This document shows, in pieces, positions 56,252 through 64,000 of a stretch of DNA of 64,000 nt. Below the pieces are notes generated by a model. It was not told the DNA's origin and made no database searches. It saw only the letters and a list, made by a program, of their open reading frames with translations. Where the stretch lies: NCBI GenBank assembly GCA_029216955.1, contig JANAVB010015600.1, positions 32,185,587 to 32,249,586 on the forward strand, read 5' to 3'. How positions within the stretch are numbered: position 1 is the first letter of the stretch; the number at the start of each line of letters is the position of its first letter. Position numbers and translations under genes: made by a program. The stretch is from Iris pallida (lineage: Eukaryota; Streptophyta; Magnoliopsida; Asparagales; Iridaceae).

Positions 56252-57511
56252 TCAAAAATCATCCTCATCGTCATCGTCATCATCTGCTGTGCTAGCATGT
56301 TCGGATGGACCAGCTCCAGAAGTGCTAGCTCCAGAGGTGTGTGGAGTAGCACCAGAAGTATAATACCAATTGTAAGCGTTCCTTGGCTGGAACAGAGAGT
56401 GAACCGCCTCATCATTAATACAGTAACCAGATACAGAAGGGTCTCTAGGAATAGAGCTAGCAGAGTGATCCGTCTGAGAAAATCTGAGATCGACAAAAGA
56501 GTTGGCAATAGCCTGGAACTGAGTCACGTCACGAAACTCATGTTCCCTAGAAGTGTCAACAAAGAAAGTCTACAGATCCGAGAGGTGCTGATGAATACCC
56601 TCAAAAGTCATAGGGTAAGACTGAGAAGGAACATGTGCAGTAGGAGCAGGTGCAGGAGGTGGAGGAGTAGTGGCAATGCTACGACGAGAAAGCTTGAGAA
56701 ACTTGGGCTCAGGGTCCAGAGTGCAAGCGGATAAGTCTATGTCAAAATACTGAAAGATGTGTAGAATAAGCATCGCATAAGAGAGATTACGGTCTCTTTC
56801 GCGACATCTACCTATCATCTGGATGATAGTCATAGGGGCAGAAAAAAGAATTTCCTTAAGAATGTGATATAGGGCAGAAAGTTCTAGTGCAGTGACATCA
56901 TGTTTTGAAGTGGATTTGAAAAGAATAGTGGAATAGATGATGCGATGTAACACGTAGTTAAACAAGTTCAAGTTATTGGCCTTGAACTTTCCAGGACGAG
57001 CACGTGCGGGCGCACAAAGCTCATTCTTGAAACTAACAAGAGTCGTGCCCTCGAAAAAATCGAAGTCAGTGATGTCATCGAGCGGGGCACCTTCGTTTGG
57101 AATATCAAGGATTTTCGCTAGCAATACATCATCGAACTCGATATCTATCCCGCCAACACGAGTTCTTGCTGTAAAAGTGTCTAACATGAAGTTACAATAG
57201 AACAATCTAAGGGCATTAGTAGCTATAGGGAATTGTAGGATAGCAAGATGGTGTAACCCTAATACCTCAAACAAGGGATGGTGATCAGGAAATACAGTCC
57301 ATTTAATCAGAGCGTCGGTACATATAGTACGTAAAGCAAAATCGGCATACCAAAGCAATGCTTGGTCATGAGTTTTGAAATAAAACTCATCCGATACGCC
57401 GTCACCCGATTAGACAGAGAAAAAGAGGGAATCCGTGTTCGGATCAGAAGACGATGCCTCTTCACTGGCATGGGTCTTCTTCCTCTTGAAAGGATTGAAT
57501 CCCTTAGGCAT
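56252..57511 (-). pseudogene. SIRE extra (env-like position) ORF, two in-frame stops
   Basis: The frame opens with an ATG at 57511 (PKGFNPFKRKKTHASEE) and continues through WYADFALRTICTDAL and FDDVLLAKILDIPNEGAPLD to an Ala/Pro-rich segment (PPPPAPAPTAHVP) and an acidic end (DDDDDDEDDF) at 56252. A stop near 57411 and another at 56570-56572 interrupt it, always in the same frame, for about 420 codons in total. SIRE elements carry an ORF of unknown function in this position. I see no signal peptide or clear membrane anchor, so an envelope role is not supported. Confidence 0.8.
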
Positions 57512-58120
57512 TCTTTTCCAATACTAAGAAACCCTAAAAATTTAAAAGTGGAGGAGAGAAGGAGTTATACCTTCCGAGAATCAAGTATGTTGTAGAGGAC
57601 GTGATTCTCCGCACGAATCCAAATTTTGGATGAAAATCTCCACGTAGATTGGAAGAAAAGAAGTGAAGAATAGCTAGGGTTTAGGGTGTTCTTAGGCTGC
57701 TGTTGCTACGATGATGAATTGGTTTAGAAGTGATGAAGAGGAGAAGGACTCGGGTTCTGGTTTAAAACGCATACAACACCAACATAATTCTGGCCGAATT
57801 CGGACCGAACTCGGGCCGAATTTGCCTCGGGTTCTCTTGGGTTTTTTAAAAATAATTTATGGGCCATATCCTTTTCATCAACTTATTTCAAGTATTTAAT
57901 TCAAAGTTTAGTAATTTTAAATTTCAAATAATATAATTAATATTATTTTATAAATTAATTTTCTTTACTCAGCATCTGTTTCAGATTAGCTGTAGGAGTA
58001 CTGTCCCAGCTAATGGGAGTTCACCGGGGAACAATTAAGTACCGCTTCGCTTCGACCGTAGTCGTGGTGACAGACTCTTTTTAGGTTTGTCTCGAAAACA
58101 GTTATTGCGTATTGAATAAA
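57512..58120. other. SIRE spacer between pol and the extra ORF
   Basis: No coding signal. It contains a low-complexity AT stretch near 57890-57960. Confidence 0.7.
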
Positions 58121-61100
58121 TTAATTAATATTATTGACATCTAAAATTCCTAATTCTTGATGTAAATAATTGAAATGATCTTCCGCTAGAGGTTTTGTGA
58201 ATATGTCAGCCAATTGATTCTGTGTGTCTATGTATACAAGGTCTATATCTCCATTTTGTTGATAATCTCTAAAAAAATGATGTCGAATCTCGATATGCTT
58301 AGTACGAGAGTGACATACTGGATTCTTAGTCAAATTAATAGAGCTAGTATTATCACAGAAAATGGGTATGTGTGTGTAATAAAATCCAAAGTCTTCTAAA
58401 GTTTGCTTCATCCACAAAATTTGTGCACAACAACGTCCTGCGGTGATATACTCAGCCTCAGTTGTGGATAATGCGACATAATTTTGGTTTTTGCTAAACC
58501 AAGATACTAGGGCTTTTCGTAGGAAATGACATGTACCGTTGGTACTTTTTCTATCTACTTTGCATCCGACAAAATCAGCATCAGAATAACCAGTTAGGCC
58601 AAATGACGTGGTTTTAGGATACCATAAGCCGACAGAAGAAGTGCCTTTAAGGTATCGGAAGATATGCTTAACTGCGTACATATGTGATTCCTTAGGATTG
58701 GCTTAAAAATGTACACACAACCAAACACTAAACATAATATCTGGTCGACTAGCAGTTAAGTATAGTAAGATACAGATCATACCTCGATAATTATGTATGT
58801 CGACGGGTTTGTCTTGTTCATCAATATCAAGCTTAGTTGAAGTCGCCATTGGAGTGCTAAGTGGTTTGACTGCTTCCAGGTCGAACTTCTTTAATAGATC
58901 GTTTGTGTACTTTGTTTGATTTATGAACGTTCCATTGTTGGTTTGCTTGATTTGTAGTCCGAAAAAGAACTTCAGCTCTCCCATCATGCTCATCTCAAAC
59001 TCCTGCATACACTTTAAATTTTTTTGACAAAGTGATTCATCAGTGGATCCAAAAATAATATCATCTACATAGATTTGAATCAAAAGAAGATTATTATTCA
59101 AAGATTTTATAAACAAAGTAGTGTCAACCTTTCCCTTTGAAAAACCGTTGTCAAGTAGAAAAAAGCTTAGACGATCGTACCAAGCACGAGGGGCTTGTTT
59201 CAAAACGTATAAGGCTTTCTTCAACTTGAAAACATAATTAGGATTTTTGAAATCAGTAAAACATGGAGGTTGAGCTACATAAACTTCTTCTTTTATAAAA
59301 CCATTCAAAAATGCATTTTTAACATCCATTTGAAATAACTTGAAATTATGAAAACATGCAAATGCACATAACATGCGAATGGATTCTAATCTCGTAACTG
59401 GGACATAAGTCTCATCGTAGTCGATACCTTCTTCTTGATTGTATCCTTGAGCTACGAGTCGAGCCTTGTTACGAGCCACTAAACCATTCTCTTTCAGTTT
59501 GTTTTGGAATACCCAACGGGTGCCAATGACCGGATGATCAATGGGCTTGGGAACAAGTTTCCAAACTTGATTCCATTCGAATTGGTTTAATTCCTCTTGC
59601 ATAGCATCTAACCAAAAATTATCACTACATGCTTCTTCAATGTTTTTGGGTTCAAACTGTGAAACAAAAGCAACACAAGAAGCTATATCTTTATTAGAGG
59701 AACGAGTACTTATACCCTTGGTAATCTCACCAATTACCAAGTCCTTTGGATGATCTGCTAAGAATCTCATATCTTTTGGCGTATCCTCAGGATTGCTGGT
59801 TTCGGCTTCTTTGCTTGAAGGTTCTGCAGCTTTGTGTGAAGGTTTTGCAGTAGTTGTACTTGGTGTAATCACGTCTTCATTATCATCATCGACTGAATGT
59901 TGATTTAGTTCATCAAATTTGACATTATATGATTCTTCGATGATCATGGTTCTCTTGTTGAAGACTCTGTACCTTTTGCTCTTTGTCGTATAACCTAAAA
60001 ATATACCTTCATCGGCCTTTTCATCAAATTTACTCAGATTGTCTTTAGTATTAAGAATAAACTATTTACAACCAAATATCTTAAAATATGAAATAGTGGA
60101 CGTTCTATCAAACCATAACTCATAGGGAATCTTCTTCGATATAGGTCAAATTAGAACCCTATTTAGAATATAGCACGCTGTATTGACAACTTTAGCCCAA
60201 AAGTATCTAGGTAGACTAAACTGGTTCAACATTACTCTAGCTATTTCAGATAGAGTCCTGTTCTTACGTTCCACAACTCTATTTTGTTGTAGAGTCCTAG
60301 GAAAAAAAAACTCATGCAAATAATCGTGTGTGTCACAGACTTGCTTGAACTCTGCATTCTAAAATTTGCCGCCATGATCACTACAAATGCGCGTAATCAT
60401 GAAATCTTTTTCATTCTGTACTTTCTTGCAAAAGGTGACGAATTCTGACAAAACATCGTTCTTGCGTGCAAGAAAATATACCCATGTGTATCTAGAGAAA
60501 TTATCTACAATAACAAATGCATATAACTTACCACCTAGACTAGCAATTCTACTGGGTCCAAATAAGTCCATATGCAACAATTGTAGAGGTCTAGTGGTAC
60601 TTACAGCGTTCTTGGATTTAAAGACAGATCGGGTAGCTTTGTTCTTTTCACATTCGCTACATACCGTATCCTTCTTGAAAGATATGTCCGGTAAGCTGCG
60701 TACCAACTTCTTTATGGATCGTTTTGAAATTGTGTCCATATTTGCATGACCGAGTCTCATTTACCATAGTTGACTCTCAATGATTTTGGCCATCAAGCAT
60801 CTACCTGCTTTGTTAGCATTTTCTAATAGATAGAAAATATATATATTGTCTTTCCTGATACCTTCAAAGATAGTACTACCAGTTGAGCTATCAACTATGG
60901 TATATTTGTCTTTGAAGAAGTTAATGCCATAACCGTGATAAGCTAAATGGCTTATGCTGAGCAGATTATGTTTTAACTCGGTAACTAGACAGACATCTTT
61001 AATCACAGAATAGGGAGCCTTACCAATGTCACCGATACCAATTATGTACCCTCTTAAATTATTATTGAAGGAGACGTATCATTCTTTATTCTTCTTTGAT

Positions 61101-61200
61101 AGTATTACGAATAATGAAGCATCACCGGTCATGTGCCGTGAGCAACCGCTGTCGAGGATCCATTTGCTTCTAGCATGGGAATGACATTCTACCTACAAAA
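58121..61200 (-). pseudogene. SIRE pol: protease, integrase, reverse transcriptase, RNase H
   Basis: Minus-strand order: protease ILDSGCSRHMTGDA (about 61165-61110), the zinc site of the integrase (MRLGHANMD, CSECEKNKATRS), and integrase acidic residues in HMDLFGP, ICSDHGGKF and VVERKNR. Then the reverse transcriptase (GTRWVFQNKLKENG, KARLVAQGYNQEEGIDYDET, QIYVDDIIFGSTDE with the catalytic aspartates kept), and RNase H with GYSDADFVGC and STTEAEYI. The protein ends near 58121. Stops in frame lie at 60761-60763, 60359-60361, 60146-60148, 60063-60065 and 58703-58705, and the protease region needs frame changes relative to gag. Confidence 0.93.
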
Positions 61201-61226
61201 CAGTTTGCAGTTAAAACTCTTGGTAC

Positions 61227-63028
61227 CTATTTCTTGTAGGGTCCAGACAGGTTAGTTTTTGGTATCCATGCATAAACATTTAAATTTACTAACTTTCTGA
61301 TTCTGCATGCAGAGGATATATGACCAATGAGGCCACAATAATGATATTTTGCATGTTGAGTGTTGAAAGTTATGTGAGGTGCATGATTGGTAAGTTTTGG
61401 TTTTTTAGTATAGAAAAATTCATACCTATTAGTCTTCTTGGGCATAGGTTTGGTGTGGTTTGGTCTGACAGTGTTTGGTTTGGGTGTGTCCCGATGATTC
61501 GGTACTTGACACGTGTTAGAATAGGAAGCAGCAACTTCAGGCCATTTTTCTAAACTAATTTCCAACTTTTTGGAGGTGTCATATAATCTAGTATAGTCAG
61601 ATGTAAGTGTTTCCATTCTGACTTGTGCACACTGGAGATTCTTTCTCTCCTTAGATAGGTCTTCCTTTAGCTGGATGATAGTTTGGTCTTTTTCTTCGGA
61701 TAACTTGATAGTCTCGTGTAACAACAACTTAATAGAGAAAAGCTCACCAGACTCAATAAAAGTATCACTATTTCTAACATCAGCTAGTTGGTCGGTAAGT
61801 CTTCCTATCTCACCTTTGTACTCTTTGAGTACCTTCTTAGAGGTTTCATATTTACTATGCAGTTTCATGTAGTGATCATTTAACAGGTCACTGAAAGCCT
61901 CTTCTAGTTGTTCAAAGATGAAATCATGATATGGATCAAAGAGAGGATTAGTGATTACCTGATCGCAAGCCATCAAGCATACATTTGCAGCGTCATCTGA
62001 TTGTTCGTCTTCTGAATCACTGGCTTCGCTTTCATGCTATATGCATGTATTGGCGTACTTCTTTGATGTAGATCTCTTCAGGTAGCCTTTGTCATATTTG
62101 CTGCTTTTTTTGTTGATGATGATGCTGTTGGACAATCTTTCTTCATATGTCCTTTCTTCTTACATCTGTAGCAAATAGGATCTTCCTCGTTGTTGTTGTT
62201 GTTGCTGTCTTTTGTTCTTCTATTGAATCTCATGAACTTCTTGAATTTTCTTACCAGAAGAGCTTGATCTACAGAGTCAGAGTCGCTGTCGTCAGAATCA
62301 TCTTCAACAATTCTTTTATGTTGAGCCTTCAAAGCGATCGACTTCTCTGACTTCTCCTTTGGTGTAGCATCTTCAAAGTCTTGAAGTTCTAACTCGTAAG
62401 TGAGTAGCTTACCCATGAGTGTTTTCAGAGACATTGTTGAGAGGTTGTTTCCTTCAATGATTGCAGTAGCCTTTGGAATCCAATTCTTTGTGAGAACTCG
62501 TAGAAGTTTGCGAATCTTCTCATGATTACTGTATTCCTTGCCTAATGAAGACAAAGGATTTACAATATCCAGGAATCTCGAAAACGTCTGAGTTATGGAT
62601 TCATTTGGCTTTATTTTGAACGCCTCGTACGCTTGAGTAACTCTGCTGATCTTTGACATCTTGACTTGTTTTGTTCCTTTGTGGGTTACTTCAAAATGTT
62701 TCCACACTTCATTTGATGTTGTGCAAGTCGACACCATGTTAAATTTAGTTCTGTCTAAAGCACAAAATAAAGTGTTAATAGCACGTGCGTCAAGACAGGC
62801 CTTTTTTTTATCCTCAGTATATTTATCATGGGATTTTTCAACTAAAACTCCCTCAACAGTAATACGATGAGGCTTTTTGTAGCCATCAATAACTATAGAC
62901 CATAAGTCAAAATCAAGAGATTTTAAGAAAAAACTCATCCGTGTTTTCCAATAAGTACAGTTTGTGCCGTCAAACAGTAGAGGTCTGTTTGTGGCTTGGC
63001 CTTCACTTGTAAATTTCACAGTTGCCAT
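61227..63028 (-). pseudogene. SIRE gag with capsid, zinc knuckle and coiled-coil region
   Basis: The ATG at 63028 opens the UBN2-type capsid (RPLLFDGTNCTYWKTRMSFF) and runs to a zinc knuckle CYRCKKKGHMKKDC (about 62165-62120), with a stop at 62078. A second segment in another frame (61976-61227) has a long coiled-coil (EDLSKERKNLQCAQVRMETL). It ends in a second knuckle-like YHYCGLIGHISSAC in which the first cysteine is Tyr or His. A frameshift between 61976 and 62078 separates the parts. The N-terminal segment is the longest unbroken frame of the element. Confidence 0.92.
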
Positions 63029-63115
63029 ATGTAATGTTGTGATCTATATAACAATTAAAAATAAATAACTACAGTTTTACCTTACTTTACCTGTATAATC
63101 CGCTATTATACCAAT
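63029..63115 (-). promoter_or_regulatory. SIRE leader and primer-binding site
   Basis: On the minus strand, directly after the LTR end (CCTACA), lies ATTGGTATAATAGCGG. It resembles the TGGTATCAGAGC initiator-Met tRNA complement with two changes. Confidence 0.75.
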
Positions 63116-64000
63116 TGTAGGAACGAAATCGTAAAGCAGAATACTCTAGGGGGGTGAATAGAGTAGGTAGCAAAATATTGCAAATTAAAAACTTTGTTAG
63201 CCGTTAGATCACAGAAATAATAATAATCACAAAGTAATAACTGTAAAGATAAGAGTTCAGAAGGTAAACACAAACACAGAGATTTATACTGGTTTTTCTC
63301 TTGTGAGGACTAGTCCAATCGGAAGAACTCTAGCTTCCAGTTGAATCCACTATTGAAAAATCCCACAAGTTTTCAAACGAAGTCCTTGCAACTTCTACAG
63401 ATGCGAGCTTTGATACGAAGAACTCGACCAACTTCAGTTTTGAAGAGTCTTTCTCCAATCAAGTCTCTGATTACAATTTCTCTGAAATCGTCTATACCGC
63501 ACCGTACCGGCAAATTGACTATAGAATTGTAACTGGCTTGGGATTTGAAAAAGAAAGCTTTTTGAAAATTCTTTGAAGAAACGTAAGCTTTAGAAGAGAA
63601 GATATGAAAGTGAATGAGTAATTTTTAAATTATCAGAATTTCTCTCTATTTATAGTTTTTCCAAAGACAGAACTCTGGCAGAATTCGGGCAAAATTTGGA
63701 CAAAATTTTATGTAATAAACCGCAACTAAAAGGAGACCAAGTTCAAAAACCAACGTTCATATAACGTTCACCTTGGCCGAACTCTGGCCGAGTTCTGTCA
63801 GGGTTGGTTAGGTTTATTTTTTGAAAAATATTTTGGGCTTTTTTTGAAATCCTTCAGAAGCTTTTGTAAATAGCAGATGTTTTTCAAAACATAGGTCAAT
63901 TTTAAAAACGATAGGTCAATTTTGAAAAACGATTTTGGATAGCCTATTTGCCAGTACGACTTGGTGTACTATGTATTCCCAGACTCAATAAAAATAAAAA
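63116..64000 (-). repeat. SIRE 5' LTR (incomplete at window end)
   Basis: It matches 54683-55721, with substitutions and a duplicated ATAGGTCAATTTT near 63888-63920. The TATA box (CTATAAATA, minus) is at 63647-63655. The outer end and target duplication are beyond 64000. Confidence 0.95.

Larger units (their letters stand above)
54683..64000 (-). mobile_element. SIRE-type Ty1/copia retrotransposon, minus strand, runs off the window
   Basis: The element has its 3' LTR at 54683-55721, an extra ORF, pol, gag, a primer-binding site and a 5' LTR from 63116 past 64000. The extra ORF between pol and the 3' LTR and the 1-kb LTRs are hallmarks of the SIRE/Maximus lineage. The five bases left of it are GTTTC (54678-54682); the matching copy would be outside the window. 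The first ~195 bp of the two LTRs show about 12 substitutions by eye (roughly 6%), so this insertion looks older than copia A. Confidence 0.93.

Noticed and set aside
60387..60749. Plus-strand frame of 120 codons
   Set aside because: Antisense shadow of the SIRE integrase.
1..64000. tRNA, rRNA and other structural RNA genes
   Set aside because: None was recognised by eye; short or degenerate RNA genes cannot be excluded without a covariance-model search such as tRNAscan-SE or Infernal.

Overview
The window is plant nuclear DNA built almost entirely of nested transposable elements; I find no intact host gene. The element set (CACTA/En-Spm, hAT, Ty3/gypsy chromovirus-type, Ty1/copia including a SIRE-type element with an extra ORF, and a LINE fragment) is that of a flowering plant. 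The GC-rich first exon of a captured glycyl-tRNA synthetase fragment would fit a monocot, but that is only a weak inference.

Layout, left to right. (1) 1-3166: a degenerate hAT element on the minus strand. It keeps one terminus (3154-3166), a TATA/CT-rich promoter-leader, a BED zinc-finger exon and large AT-rich tandem repeats. (2) 3167-5454: unassigned AT-rich DNA. (3) 5455-8960: a long minus-strand gypsy-type LTR with microsatellites and a GC-rich core. (4) 8961-9822: a 0.86-kb sequence that recurs at about 50316-51200. (5) 10379-14615: CACTA-1, complete with a 3-bp target duplication, lying in remnants of a third gypsy element whose polypurine tract and LTR follow at 15253-16990. (6) 18011-18098: one exon of a UDP-xylose synthase gene. 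Its downstream intron is interrupted by a complete copia element (18176-23841; 121-bp LTRs, AAATA duplication). (7) 25124-39829: a 5'-truncated gypsy element whose 2.85-kb 3' LTR is split by CACTA-2 (28307-38059; GGT duplication). CACTA-2 carries decayed copies of both CACTA genes and is itself hit by a 705-bp hAT MITE (32207-32911; TTGGAGCA duplication). (8) 39830-42020: a truncated CACTA end and a LINE reverse-transcriptase fragment. (9) About 42021-54682: a second gypsy element, split in gag by CACTA-3 (44673-52854; ACT duplication) and in pol by a SIRE-type copia element on the minus strand (54683 to beyond 64000).

The most interesting object is CACTA-3. It has no recognisable transposase but holds pieces of at least three unrelated host genes, all on the minus strand: a glycyl-tRNA synthetase first exon with its upstream telo-box region just inside the right end, a PIF-type bHLH fragment, and a Rab GDP-dissociation-inhibitor exon. 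This is the structure of a Pack-CACTA gene-capture element that could make a chimeric transcript.

The elements are linked functionally. CACTA-2 retains decayed relatives of the two proteins that mobilise such elements, and its ends are nearly identical to those of CACTA-1, which codes for no transposase. All retroelement genes here carry stops, frameshifts or altered catalytic residues, so none appears able to move by itself.
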